A stretch of 64,000 nt of DNA from Ophthalmolycus amberensis (GCA_024529925.1 JAFEUB010000907.1:372001-436000), one strand, 5' to 3'. Numbered from the stretch's first letter, positions 25,305-38,119 are shown. The notes: a model not told the origin generated them from the sequence alone. Numbers and translations: made by a program.

Positions 25305-26624
25305 TGGGCTGATGGACTGTTTAAGATGTGGGTATCGTAGGGGAAAGAGATAGTGCATACAATCTCACAGACTCGTATCATATGCATCTCGACTAGACTG
25401 GTTTACAAGCTGAAAATATGAGGCTGATAAACACACACTACATTCTTCCATGTTGTGATTCCAAATCTCTTTTGACAGCTGATCATTTGATGGGGGCAGT
25501 CTCTGGAAGGGCTCAAGTTGTGTTTCTGTCAAAAAGGCTTATCATGAAAAGTGTGTAGCGTCGTTGCTTGCAGCAGTTTTAATAAATAATAATGAATTCA
25601 TGTCAAAATCTGTAAATATTATTAATAACAAAATTATTAATCATAAACCCATAAATTATCATAAAAGAATCATGGTACTCAGCTTCCACGATACGACACC
25701 ATTAGCTTAACTAACAGAATTTAACATAAGATTAAATTTAGGACGCCACCCAATTTTGAAAAAATAGGGAAAACTTTAAAATGTTATATTAATCAAGTAA
25801 ATCTTAATCTCAGGATTGCTACGGAGTTCTTCTCATGGTGTACAGGGACCTATTATTTTATGTACACACAATCAAATGAATAAACAACAAAATAAACAAA
25901 ATTAATGAAATTAATAAAGAATATTATGAAGGGTACAATGAATAACAATGGACCACAAACAAGTGAAAAGGATTGCATGTGACCAGGTAGAATCAGTGAC
26001 TCATATAATTGATTGACGTCTATCAAATAAATCCAACGATTGAAGTTTTTACAAGAAATTTAGCTCAGAAGATTTATGCATCGTCAGCAGTTGAGAGTTT
26101 GAGAAGCACCAGGGAAGATTGTGAGGACATTTTATATTGGTTCTAATTTAAATTAAATTTAGATCTTGAGGTCTAAGATATTTCTATCTAAGATTATTAT
26201 ATTACCTGACTTAGTTATTTTGCCTTAAAACATCAAAGTCATTTACATTTGGAAATTGTATTGTTTCACCTCAGGGTTCCGATGGGCAGAAGTATAAGTT
26301 TCTTTAAGTTGTTTATTAACAATTGGATATGTCTCTGTGTCCCTCAGGAATGTAGCTGCTCGTAAAAATCTGAAAGGTGCGGTAATAAAACATGGTCTGT
26401 CAAGCTTAGGGGTGACAACAGCATAGCGGAGCAGCTCCTCATACTCAACCTGAATGGTTTGAGTGTCAAGAGTCTTATCTGCTCTGAGTATGTCCAGGCA
26501 CATGGTAAACTCAGAGTTCAACCACGAAGTGACCTATAGGTTCCTGAGGGCAGTCTCTCGATGAAGTTTATTAGTTCAGATTATGTCATTTCAGTTTCAT
26601 CATCTTTCTGTGGATGTACGCTAC

Positions 26625-26661
<37 letters not shown>

Positions 26662-27333
26662 TGAATGTGTCTTGCATACAACAGAGATAAAATACCAAAA
26701 TACCTGCTGGGCGCAGTGATGTTGTGTCCTCTTTTCTCTGAGTACGACCCTCTGCAGACAGATGTGAGGTGCTCCGCTGCTGCAAGTGAGCACTGGTGAG
26801 TCTGTCAAGCTTAGGGGTGACAACAGCATAGCGGAGCAGCTCCTCATACTCATCCTGTTGATCCATAAACAAAAAGATCGTCAGCTCCAAATCACTTACT
26901 GGGAAGGGAAAACTAGAGTGATTGTTAAAGTTAGTACTCAAACTGCCTGTTGCAAACATCCATTTCATTTGTCAGAGCTACCTCTGGCTTCAGCTTCAAT
27001 GATCTACCATACTAAAAAACATTTCGTTTTACAATGCAAAGGGAAGTTCAAATGTACATTTCTGGCATGCCTACCTTTGTTTTCACCTCCAAATTTGAAT
27101 TGTTGATTGAAACTACATGTTTAAAACGTGTCTGATTGCATGCGCTGCTTGCCAAAACCGACTTCACTGTGAAGATGTGCTACACATTGCCCCCGTGTTC
27201 CCAGATCTGAGCGACTATGAAGAGTGCATAAGTGTTTATCTTTAGTTACCTGAAGATCAGAGGAGACAGAGCTGCCCGGATCAGAGTCCTTGGGCAGAAC
27301 AGGACTGGTCGGTTCCTCTTCGTCTGAGGACAT
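18873..27333 (-). CDS. poc5: Centrosomal protein POC5
   Basis: Twelve coding exons on the minus strand: 27250-27333 (ATG), 26704-26854, 24777-24884, 24435-24571, 23212-23388, 22816-22920, 21858-22037, 21366-21549, 19908-20044, 19503-19604, 19131-19301, 18873-19007 (TAA), totalling 556 residues; human POC5 has about 575. Diagnostic segments: MSSDEEEPTSPVL start; YEELLRYAVVTPKLD; SEENISKMENILDMWSNNLK; ELRKWKLAFMEQHKLEMRKE; MRAFTHWRIQHTEAKEE; LKKKVWLGWHSLIQKHWKVK followed by RACRARAEEVC; a coiled-coil segment KAQAEIQRLRLERERYEES; KKAFMRGVCALNIEALGMF; MGVAPPMSSVIVERHHPVT; and C-terminal HSIKVVD, the same as human. The W-containing helical segments correspond to the Sfi1-like centrin-binding repeats of the family. 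POC5 binds centrin in the distal centriole lumen and is needed for full-length centrioles. Exon 4 uses the acceptor at 24572-24573, which alone keeps frame with exon 3. Introns carry (GT)n at 25266-25303 and 26629-26660 and a stray copy of part of exon 2. Confidence 0.95.
20045..21365 (-). other. poc5: poc5 intron 8
   Basis: AT-rich intron bounded by GT (21365-21364) and AG (20046-20045). No coding similarity or repeat family recognised. Confidence 0.6.
24885..26703 (-). other. poc5: poc5 intron 2, AT-rich, with microsatellites
   Basis: A 1.8-kb intron. It holds (GT)n at 25266-25303 and 26629-26660, a strongly AT-rich block at about 25560-26230 of unknown origin, and a 53-bp identical copy of part of exon 2 at 26395-26447. 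The AT-rich block could be an old LTR or other transposon fragment, but I see no terminal repeats or coding remnant. Confidence 0.45.
26395..26451 (-). pseudogene. poc5: Partial copy of poc5 exon 2 inside intron 2
   Basis: Positions 26395-26447 are identical to 26800-26852 in exon 2 (53 bp). One mismatch follows, then the CAG acceptor triplet and exon border are also shared. Read on the minus strand it encodes VEYEELLRYAVVTPKLDR instead of DEYEELLRYAVVTPKLDR. It keeps an AG acceptor (CCATTCAG) and sits in a 92-codon open frame (26243-26521), but has no 3' half of exon 2 and no obvious donor. Likely a partial tandem duplication 405 bp apart. Confidence 0.75.
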
Positions 27334-27950
27334 CTAGACTAAATAAATAAATCACAACTACATTTTACAACATATTTGCCAGTGGTTTGGCAGGCAAAAT
27401 GTAAATTCTCACAAGTATTATTCTTTAAACACACTAAACAAAGTATTTAAATCAACCTACAAAACATCAGAGTGAAACAAGACGACACTATATGCTAGTG
27501 TAACTTTCTCTACGGTTAACGTACGCTGTTTCTGGTAGACATACGCATAAACGAATATCTAGCTAACGTAAGTTAACAAAACATTACAAAAGAGAGACAC
27601 ACGCTTCCTTTTTGAATGCAACGCTGACGAAATACACAACTCATTGGAGCAAGTGGCGTTAGTGCTGTTTTACAGTCCTAGGAGTAAAATATAACTATGA
27701 GATAACGTACCCAGCCTGACACAGACAACAGATGTGCAGCAGGCCAAACGGTGCGCACATATTTACCTGTTTTATATTTATATGCAGGCCACCACACTCT
27801 CGTGTACCAAGTTACTCCGTCAGTTAGAAAACGCTTGCTTCTCCGTTTCAAACCGATTGACGGTTAAACAACATGCTCTGTGATTGGCTACTGCTTCCTC
27901 AGCTCCTTGCTAAATCGTTTCTGATTGGGTACAATGTTTCCGTGGTAACG
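27334..27950 (-). promoter_or_regulatory. poc5: poc5 promoter and untranslated leader exon
   Basis: Immediately upstream of the ATG is an acceptor (TTTATTTAG, AG at 27340-27339). A matching donor AACAG|GTAAAT lies at 27767/27766, so an untranslated first exon probably ends at 27767. Further upstream are two inverted CCAAT boxes (ATTGG at 27883-27887 and 27924-27928) and an RFX X-box at 27936-27949. The transcription start is probably between 27768 and about 27860. Confidence 0.5.
27936..27949. promoter_or_regulatory. poc5: RFX X-box upstream of poc5
   Basis: GTTTCCGTGGTAAC matches the palindromic X-box consensus GTTNCCATGGNAAC at 13 of 14 positions (G for A at position 7). RFX factors drive many ciliary and centriolar genes through such boxes, which fits the role of POC5. 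It lies next to a CCAAT box, the usual NF-Y partner arrangement. Confidence 0.6.
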
Positions 27951-30900
27951 GTAAGCGGAACAACGCGGAGATCAGCTGACCAGCGGTGCTGCTGGTGTGA
28001 AGCGACTACAGCAAACTACAAACAATAGTCTCCGCTTTACGTTAGTAGTAATAGTTCACTTAGCACACAATTAGTCTGACTGCCAGTGGCAGAACCAGTT
28101 ATCAGTATTATATGCTACATTTCAAGCTCGAGGAGTCATAAAAGGAGAACTTGTAGTTATTAATTTATTAGTTTTATAATCTTATGAAAATTAAAATAAA
28201 GGACGTATGAAACAAATCATTTCAGGAAAATCTTCAGTTGTCAGTTGTGACCATTTAGGGAGCAAACATGGTTCACAAACCGTGTTTCATCAATAGGTTG
28301 GCATTATGCATAGAGATTAACTGATTAAAATTGTCCCAAGAGGCAGGATTAGTCCTTGGGGAATACCACCACCCTGTGAAACTATACGCCAGGGCCACAT
28401 CTTCTGTTGTTCACTTAGAGTCTTAGACAAAGTCAGAGGAGACAATGGTTCACAAACTGATTTACAGCAATGTCTCAACCCCCTGAAGACCCTGTGCTTA
28501 ATATTAAGACACATAATGTGGGATATAGGCCTGACCGCGTGGCAGTGCTGTGCTGGGACAGGCTCTAGAGAGAAGAGACATATGGTCCCTCCATGGCAGA
28601 GCTGCAAGCAGTACTGTTGGACTGGAGCCTCCTCGCCACCTGGCTGAGTGCTGAGAGTACTTCACTGTCAGCATTGTCATAAGACCTGCAGGCTGACTTT
28701 GAAAATAAGCAATGCATGGTTATGACAGTGGTGACAGTGCAGTGATTTCCCCCAAAACATCAGTTTGACAGCTGGCCAGCTGATCACAGTAGAGATCTGA
28801 ACTATTCATTTCATATCAAATATATTATAAATAAACTGAGAATGATCATTTAGTGCAAGCAAATCCTGGCTGAGACACCCCTCAGTGCACACACCTTTTA
28901 ATATACATGTCTTGACAGTTGACGCAGGCTAGGAATTTGAACCAGAATCGTGAGGCACAGAGGATAATCCTTGCTGCTCTGTGGGGAGTGGAGGTTTCCT
29001 GTTGAATGCCAGGAAGCCATAGCTCCCACAGATTACTTATTTCCATTTCAGAGCAGATGATGCATGTTTTGAAAGGTTTTGGTGATGTGTTCATCACAGT
29101 TTCTCTTTTAGGTTGATTTTCTTGGCTTGTTCGGTCCTCTGCTTTTTTATTGTGCCATTGATGCTGAACTGCAAATTTCCTATGCTTGTCTGCTTTTATT
29201 AAGTTATTGTAACAATAACTGGTTAGGCACAGACAACTGGGGTTCATGTATGCTTTATGAGAGTACTTTAACAGCACAATACATAATAACAACTGTTCAT
29301 CTGGTATACACCAATCGATGAAATAATAAACAATAGCTTAGAACTGAGTTTAAGATACAGACAGACGAGACAGGCCTGTATTCTGTACCCACTCTGTATA
29401 ATGTTTTCCTTTTGTTGCAGACAAAGGTAATAAGCTACTGTTGATAGTGGTTAGATTAAAGGCAGTATTGCTGCCTCTAACCCTTCTGTAGATCCCTTTT
29501 GTAAATTTCCCCTTCCTTTCAGCAAAATAAATGCACCTGGGCTTGTGTGTTGAAATGGGATTCAGCTCACATTCTTCTCTCATAGCCTGTTCAATCTGTT
29601 CCAGGACAATAATCACAGTCCATTTGACTTTCTTCCCCCTGGTATTTTAGCAGGTACGTTAGACTGTTCAGGACCTTGCAATGGTAGACAGAACAGAAAT
29701 TGGGAAATAATGTGCTTATACAAGTTGACTTTGTTCGGGAACTTTTTCGTACACTGTATTTTGATTTTAACAGAGTCCAAAATATGGTACCCCGTTGTAT
29801 TATTTTGTGCATGTGTCATTTCATCTTTTGCATCCCAGTTGTGAAACTAGATTGCAAACTTGGTGTAAAATTGTTTCTGCCCTTGATCGATTTTCAGTCA
29901 GACGTATTTACAGACAGCCATAACTCCTGAAGACAACAACTAATGTGCCATCATCAATCGTAATGTTATCAACCCGTTTTTCTCACATATGAGACAATGA
30001 TGACCTCTCACTGAAAACAGTAGTGCCAGAACTCATCTTAGAGTTATTCATAGCTGCCTGCTGTTTTCAAATTAGTTTTCATTACATTTTGATGGACCAG
30101 GACTTCCCCCATGGGCCACTCTAATCCATCACATCTCTCTGTCGGAGACACCAGTGTCTTTTTGTTTTTCTTTTAAGAATGCCTGGGTACAGAATTTGCC
30201 AGCACTTATAAAAATATCACGGCCGCGTTGTTCACAGTGAGATAAGATAATATTAACAACCAGGTAAGAGACGACAAGGCGCATAATTTATGTCATTATT
30301 ACGTAACATATCCATGTATAATAAAAGCTGACTCCAGCATAAAGTGGTCATATGAGTGCAGCTGAACAGTGGAGGCTGAGAGGAAAGATAGAGACTAAAT
30401 CAGTTAGCCTGAGCCTCTATCTCCACAAGGCAAAAACAATTACCATCAGTGTCCACATCCGTTTCTTATAATCTGGATGACGATAAGCAGCAGACAGTTG
30501 TTCCAGTCTACCTTCACCTCTCGAGTCATTTCTTAAGGAAAGCTGGCACTGCAGGTACTACATCCATTTTAGATCTCAAGGCAGTAGGATAAATATTAAA
30601 AAAGCAGATTCAAATCTATGTGAAGAAAGCAAAATGCTGTAAGAGATGCAATCTTGTATGTTCTTATAGATATTTTACATCTTACATCACCTAGTTCATA
30701 CAGAGAAGATGAGAGGGATACCTAGCGAGGCATTGAGGGGTCTGAGTTGCTCGCTTTGCAGGACTTTATGCCACTTCAACATGGTCACTGTCTTATTACC
30801 TCCCACCAATATCAGGCTACATTTACTGTGACATGGGGATTCATCAACTTGACTGCTATTCTCGGAGATATATGAATATCACATTTATTGTATTTTCACG

Positions 30901-31017
30901 GTAATAAAAAGCCAATGAAATTCATGAGCAGCTCTTATGCTTGTGTGCATGTTTATGTGACAAATAGTATAAGTCTTACAAGAAAAGAGAAAAAGAAAGC
31001 ATTTGCATGGGCAGTGG

Positions 31018-31053
<36 letters not shown>

Positions 31054-31248
31054 AGGGTCATTCTACTGTCGCGTACATTAAGCTAAGTGCTCCTCAGCTC
31101 TCCAGCAGTAGTAAATGGAGTCTTAAGGCTTGAGGGGGGTTTGTCTCCGAACTCTGAATCAAAAGCGAAGAGTGTCCCAAGCCCCTAGGTCACTGCTTCT
31201 GTGAATCATCAACTTCAGAGGATAAAGATAGATGCCTTTCCTTTTGTT

Positions 31249-31279
<31 letters not shown>

Positions 31280-33063
31280 CATTGCACGCTTTTGTGTTTC
31301 TCTGTGCACACTGTATGCGACATTTACAATCCTATTCAGTATCCTTTGCAGTGAATATGATTCACAACCAGTGTCAGAGCCATGTCTTGGTGTTTAAACT
31401 CTGTAAGCAAATGCACAACCAGGCTGCACTGTTCACTGCATGTCCTACATGTTAAGCATTATAACACGAAGCTATTGAGATTTATTTTTTTCGAAACGCG
31501 AAAAAGGAATCAGATGGACAGAGTGCAATATATCAAAGCGTTTGCTGGTAGTCATTTCTGCAGCAGAACTAGTCTCACTGGTAGCGCTGGTATACTTTGC
31601 AGGCTTTAATGATGTGAATACTGAAAGGCTGAATGTCCCCGTGCTTGAATCAGACCGTCATCTCCCTTTTCCCTCCCTCACTTTCTCCAGAAACCACTCG
31701 CAGGTTTCAGAGGCGTTAGGATCTGACATAGCAGGCACACAGGCAGTCAATGTCTCACACATGATCTAAAAAGCCTACTTATCTCTGAGAGCCTGTGTTA
31801 GGTTATGCAATAATTGTAACAGGATTGTATAATCTTTGTGTGGTGTTCCTCAATAGTATCATTCCCCCTGAGGTCTTTATTTTTGGGCATAGAACGAATC
31901 TAAGTGTTTTGTTGTGCTAAAACAGCATCACGAAATCAAGGGCTTTACTGACTGCACAGGCATGTATACAAATTAAACTCAGTGATGTGTGAATTAAATT
32001 AAAACATAATTCCTGAACTGTAAATGTGGACCACAAGCTGTAAACAGATGTAAGCACTTATGCTGGTTTTATTGTGTAAAATGAGTTATGAATGTGATGT
32101 GAATGTGATTTAATAAATTCAGAATAGGTGGCGTAATAGCACTGCATATTGCACATGTTCAGGTTTTAGTCATTAAACCAACAATTTCACCTGTGGCCTA
32201 GGATGAAGTAGCTCTATACTTTGATTGAATAGTCTGTCCTCCTGTTCTTGCCCCACTAGGGGTTCAAGTAGAGACCATTTATCCAGATGTGAACAACATG
32301 CAAGGGGAGCAGTGCCTACATCTACTGTAAAGTGAATAACATGTCTGGTGGCATTCTTTTTTTAATACATATATATTTTTTCTAATTATGGGTTGGGGTT
32401 CAATGTGATTTATGGCAAGCTTTTTAATTTCTGATCCATTATCTTAATTTGAGCCTTACATCGCTCTCTCTCTCTTTCTGCATGAGTGAATCTAACCTGG
32501 AATCCAATAGGGAGTTAATACAGAGCAGATGTGGAGGGATCGTTGAAATGCAACGTGCTGCTTCAGAGTTGACTCTGCATATCAAGGTGAGGTCCCAGAC
32601 AGCTCTCTTATGAAAGCAGTTATGGCTGAAGTTGAGAACAGATGAGTGAACGCACTGAATTGCAAAAATAAAGGTAAAAAGAGGAATCACTGCTTTCACA
32701 GAATTGAGATCTAAGATAACCTCACATGAGAAGCTGTGACAAACTTTCCGAGTGAGCAGCAGTTGTTTCCTAAACGGACAACTTTCCCCCCAACCACAAG
32801 ACCAGGTCTTTTAAAAAAAAGATGTACTAAGCATTCTCCTGCTTTGATAATCCGTCACATTCATACATTCAGTGGGTTTTTCACTCGTGGTGAACGGGCG
32901 CAAACATCGACTCCCCGGCTGAAGCCTGTTTACATTTCGACATTTCTTATCTGTTTAGCGTTCATGCGTTGCAGCGTTTCACGTCATTCAGTCACTGAAC
33001 TAGATTGTTCCATCAGATGGAATTACCCGCATCACTCAATGAAATACAAACATTGATGACACT
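27951..33063. other. poc5-sv2c intergenic region
   Basis: About 5.1 kb without a gene I can support. Microsatellites (GT)n lie at 31021-31050 and 31251-31278. A 136-codon minus-strand frame at 28882-29292 has no recognisable domain and AT-rich composition like its surroundings. No conserved noncoding element could be judged by eye. Confidence 0.5.
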
Positions 33064-33367
33064 GCCCCTCTCTTTCTCCCTCCCTCTCTCTCTCCTCCCT
33101 CCCTCCCTCTCTTCCTCCTCCCTCCCTCTCTCCCTCCACCACCGTCTCTCTCTCTCTCTTTCGCTCTCTCCTTTCCTGGAGTACTGCAGCGACGGAGGAC
33201 TGCATCGAAAAAAAGAAAACTCACTGTCGTGCGCTGGCAATTACCTCTGATCCTATTCTACAGTAAAAAAAAAACCCAACACAAGATTTTTTTCCCCTAA
33301 AGCGAAAGTGGAGTCTGATGCAATGGGTAACTATCAGCCCAGTTCACTCTCCTCGCCATAAATGACG
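33064..33367 (+). promoter_or_regulatory. sv2c: Probable sv2c promoter tract and untranslated first exon
   Basis: A long CT-rich tract (33064-33172) is followed by a GC-richer segment ending in a consensus splice donor GACG|GTAAGT (exon end 33367). The segment contains two overlapping short upstream ORFs: ATG at 33319 (16 codons with stop at about 33366) and ATG at 33324 ending at 33362. It is the best candidate first exon for the downstream sv2c coding exon on the same strand, 6.2 kb away. Exon start and linkage are inference. Confidence 0.4.
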
Positions 33368-35714
33368 GTAAGTAGCCTAATTACTACTTTCCCCCTGAAA
33401 CATGCTGACTTTGTAACACCTCCGAGTTAGAATTGTTTTTTATTTTCAGGAAACTATTTTATGATTAGCTGTCTTAGGACTTACAAGTCATGTTGTTCAT
33501 GTATTTCCAATAATAGGCTATATCCAACTAACATGAGTGAAACTGGGACACATCATTATTTATTCACAAGTTTGTGTGTCATTTGTTAAAAGTTGGGATG
33601 GTTTCCAGGCATTTTGTTTTTTCTGAGCGTGCACTATTTTCCTCCTGCAAAAGTAGAGAAATTGGTACGATTAAGTGAAAGCAGGCACAATAATTGCCTT
33701 ATATTACTAATACATGTTTCAGTTCCAGTTTCCTTAGGCTACCTTTTATGCTGTGGAATTTAATTCATTCAGTATTTTAGGGTAACAGGAACGCTTCTCT
33801 GAATTATTTATGTAAATCTGGGTTTAACTTAGTGATTTAAGCTACAGGCTACATGAATATGGTCCATCATTGCATTTTCTTACTTGAATTGTAACCTTTA
33901 AGTGGTTCTTTTGTGTATGATGATCACTGATTGAAGCTCATAGTTTACTTTTTATCAACAAGGATGTATAGTGAAATCCTTGGCATAGTTTCGGGTTGTT
34001 GGCTGCGGACTGTGCATGTAGTGCAATCCAGCCACCTGCCCTGGGGCAGTTAAAGCACTCTGTATACTGCCGGCAAAAAGAGGAGAGGATGCCGGAGCAG
34101 GCAACTGACTCATCCGTGAATTGCACCTCATGATGAGGCAGTGAGCGATTGACAGGCACACAGCCGTTGAACTGGAAATCTGTGGCGAAGTGCTTTGTTT
34201 GCAATCTGAAGACTGCTGTCGTAGTCCTGCTGTGTTAACACTGAATGTGACCCAATGAAAAAGTGTTGTAAGTGATTGCAGTTTGCAGAATCCATTCCTT
34301 TTGCTCACTTCTCATTGATTTCTAGTTTTCTTCTGCCACCGTAAACAAGAATCTTATTGTAATTCAGAATGCCTCTTATTTGCATTCAATAACATCTCCA
34401 TCTCGAGCATCCACTGATCTGGAATTTTGTTAGTTTTCCTAAAGTGTATGCAGCTCACAGGCTATTCTGAGAGGATGACAATTCATATTCTATTGTTTCA
34501 AATACAAGTACGCTGTTCCAGTGACAATGTACAGAATATAAGAGTTTCAGAAAAAGATTCCGTCTGCACATTTTGTTGACATGCACAGGCAAATAGGGAA
34601 TTAACAGATTAGGGGCAAGTTAAATCCAAAATTATATGTAACATTGCATTCAAGAACCTTCTTGTCATCCTCATGTCTGCCAGAATTTGGGAATCGCAGA
34701 CACAATTTTTGACAGAATGTGCCGCACCTTGCACGCCTTGCCTAATCGGTGTTATTGCGTCATTGCAACACAAGGAGTAAGGTCTGCACCAGCCTGTGGT
34801 GGTGGCACATTGTGTTTTGTATCTGTAGGCCCTGTATTCTGTCAGCAGTGAGGTCTGGCAAGGCAGGGAGACCATATGTTTACCAAAAAGATCAAATAGA
34901 CACCAGCCTTTTCATGATTTCAGTGGATCCAGTATCCAGTATCCAGATTCGGTGTCCTCTATCATTTCAATCTAAGTTTGGATATTGACAATATTAATAC
35001 AAACAGGGGAATTCCCTTTTCCTTGGCTATAGGATGTGCATAGAAGTGACTAAAGTCAATATTAACAATGCTAGCTCCTCAAGGTAGGAAAGGCAGACGC
35101 CAGCTTGCTGTAGCTGTTTTATGAATCTGAATGATGTAACATTAGCATGATGTGCAATCAGCTTTGCTTTGAAGTTTTTGTCACGGGTGGTGGAGCTCTG
35201 ACGGTTGAAGAGACGTGAAAGGTTTGTGTGCTTTGAAAGATTTTTCAAAATCATTATATTCTAGTCTCCATTTGCAGAAGCAACTCATTTTGTCCTCTCT
35301 TTTGACATTCTTTTGCCCTGCCTCCATTTATTCTATACTTCTCATACCCCCCCACCTCTCCCTGCCCCACCACTCAGTCAGTAATGGCATCAGTGCTTGA
35401 TGAAATCTCCTAACGGAAGACGTCCCGGGCTGGTTGTGCCTCTGCCTTCCAGATGAGGTCACGGGTTCCCGTTTTGATGGGATTACATGCGGCTCTGCCC
35501 ACTTAAGAGATTGGACGTGCTCTTTCTGATGCTAATAGAACAAACCAGCCGCCAAGCCACTGTGCTTGCGCATGTCATTGAAAGGCAGGACACTGTCACG
35601 ACACGGGACTGTTTCAATGTACAGTGCACAGACCCTTTAAAATAAGCATCAGGCAGAAAACGGTCGACGTATTTCAAAATTGTATTGCAGCAAAAATTGT
35701 AAAAAGATAAATAA

Positions 35715-35717
<3 letters not shown>

Positions 35718-35757
<40 letters not shown>
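35718..35757. repeat. (AT)n microsatellite
   Basis: About 20 uninterrupted AT dinucleotides followed by a short (GA) run; a likely length-polymorphic site. Confidence 0.95.
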
Positions 35758-35767
<10 letters not shown>

Positions 35768-36742
35768 TAGAAAGCCCGAAGCTGCTCTCATTATTTTGCA
35801 TCATTCATTTTTTTTTATTGTGTAAGGATCAAGGTCTGGACTACAGGACTGCACTCAGCCAAAAAGGCGCTGTCGATTTTCCTTCAAGTTCTCATGAAAA
35901 ATATAAAGTATTTGTCTCCTTCAGCATTTATGGGTCAAGCAACCTGAAATTCTGGGACCAGCATTGATTGTTTACTTCCTATTCTAACAACCTGCTTGCC
36001 CACAGCAATCAGTTTGGTGACTGCTGGACTCAAGGTAGATTGCCAACAACAATGACATCCATCCTTTTGACAGTGTATTGCTTGTACAAAGTCTTTATAC
36101 GCTGATAATTACTGAGTTACGGTTTACATTCTTCAGACCGAGGGTGTTCATAACCACTGTCATTATCACAATGTTTTTTTTCTTTCAAAAAGGTCATTAA
36201 CAGCTTTATTACTGTGCCGCTTTTGGCTAATGAGTTCATGATAAGCAATGAAAGAGTGAGTTGAAATGGGCTGAGCGGGTCAAACACACATACTCTGGAT
36301 ATTAACATTAAGCATTTAACTTCTCCTCCCAAATTACTTTTCCTGAGTTGGATGCATGGCCAAAACGTCTGTGCAACTCAAATCTCTTCATTTGTCTTCA
36401 TGTTCATTCATGCATTAGGGGCCAAATGATACTTGATCCCGTGTTTTTTTTATATTCAAAAGAGGTTGAAGGAAAACAGGGCCGCTATCCATCATGCAGG
36501 CAGGGGTGTTGCCTGAGCAAGGCCTATTTTCAGCCATCTTCACATGGGTCACAGCAACGCACTATATCAACTCTCAGCTATGCCCTGCAGGACAGTGTAT
36601 GCAGCTTCCTTATGCTTCAATCCATATACTTGTTCACAATGTTGGTTCGCTATCACTAGAAATATACAAGTGTGGTTGTGTGGTTGCCATGAAGCGAAGT
36701 AATGATGGTGTGAATTGAACATAGGCAATGAGGTAAAGATGA

Positions 36743-37013
36743 TACATATATCGATGGCCGAAGAGCAAAACCTCCTATCTGAAAAATGCCTGGATCATTT
36801 TGCAGATAGGATCTTTGCAATCTTTCCATCATTTGGTGCAAGTTGGAAGAGGTTCTACAAAATGATGCTCTAAATTAAGTTTCAATGAAGGGCGGGATTA
36901 TTTTAAAACAGACTGAATATGAACAGCCTTCCTTGTTCTCATCATCCAAAATGAAATCCGGCAATCAGAAAATTCTGCAGATAGGAGGTTTTATGCTTTG
37001 GCCCTCGATATGT
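36743..37013. mobile_element. Candidate MITE with ~30-bp imperfect terminal inverted repeats
   Basis: The left arm (about 36751-36781) and the reverse complement of the right arm (about 36978-37008) match at 25 of 30 positions, with the inner CCTCCTATCTG perfect in both. Flanks add ACATAT on each side. The 270-bp spacing and absence of coding capacity suggest a short non-autonomous DNA transposon. Exact ends and target duplication are not resolved. Confidence 0.5.
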
Positions 37014-38117
37014 ACTTATGAATGCTGGATTTATAACTGGTTATGGTTTTAAAAGTGTACATAGGGTTTTAAATGGAAAAATTACGATTTTCTGACAAAC
37101 ATGCATTAGTTGAAGCTGAAGAGGAAGCCTGAATGGGAAGCAAAACATAAAGAAGCTGCAGTAGAAATGGAGTGGCTTAGAGACATCATGGAATAAAACA
37201 GAGATTGGCTTGTTTGGCAGTGATGGTGGTTACCCAGTTTGGTTGTGAATGCTCCCATTGCCCTCGTCAGCTGCAGTCAGGTGAGGTTGGTTGTCTGTGT
37301 GCTCGGGTGTCCTCTGAGCTTCATCACCAGTGACAGTGACTCAACATACACTCTATTGATTCTCTGACAGGCAGGATGTATCCTCTTTTGCCGATGTGTG
37401 TATGTGTGTCTGCTCATTTTAAAGAAAAATTATGTGTGATAGCTAACATGACCTGATCCTGAGACAATAAATAGCATTAGTTAGGTGACACCACTGAACT
37501 CTGCTATGCTACTAACAGGGTGTTAGCATTACAATTAATTTTTTTCAAAGATGCAGTCGATGGCTGAGTTCCTCACATAACAAGAAGCTACAATGTTCCA
37601 CGCTCAAGAAGAACTGTTTTGAGAAACCCTACAATATGTATCTAGGATTTATGCACGATAGCAATCTTATGCAGTAGATATTGTTGTACAGGGCCAAGAG
37701 AAAAAAAGAAACAATCATGCCACTAATCATAAGTTAACCTCTTGTAATGTGTACCTCAGCAATGAGCAATTGCATTTGGACAAAGGAAACAAACAGATTT
37801 CTAATAAGCAGTCGTTATTAATCATCCTTAGGAGTAAAGGATGTCTTAGGCACCACCGGTGTCAATTAAGGTATTAAACAAAGATCAGTCCATGTGTAAA
37901 AGGGTGTGCTCATAACCCCAGAAGTCACCCAATGAGCCAAAAGGGATTAAGAGAGTCACCTTGAATCAGCAGTGTCATTTTGCCTAGTAAAATTGCATTA
38001 TGGGAGCTGGAGCCGGCCCTGTGATTTGTGTCCTCCTGACAAGGCTTCAGTGTTCATTAGAGGCTGTGGTGAGCAGCTCCTAGACACACGGGAACCGCAC
38101 ACACTGGACAGCTCTGA

Positions 38118-38119
<2 letters not shown>

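Noticed and set aside
24976..25353. 125-codon plus-strand ORF in poc5 intron 2
   Set aside because: Runs into the (GT)n microsatellite and has no domain.
25560..26230. LTR retrotransposon in the AT-rich block of poc5 intron 2
   Set aside because: No terminal repeats, primer binding site or gag/pol remnant could be shown; left as unexplained AT-rich sequence.
28882..29292. 136-codon minus-strand ORF
   Set aside because: No recognisable domain, composition like flanking intergenic DNA, no splice context.
33005..33250. ORFs on both strands in the CT-rich tract
   Set aside because: Low-complexity translation (Ser/Leu/Pro or Arg/Glu runs) of a simple-sequence tract.
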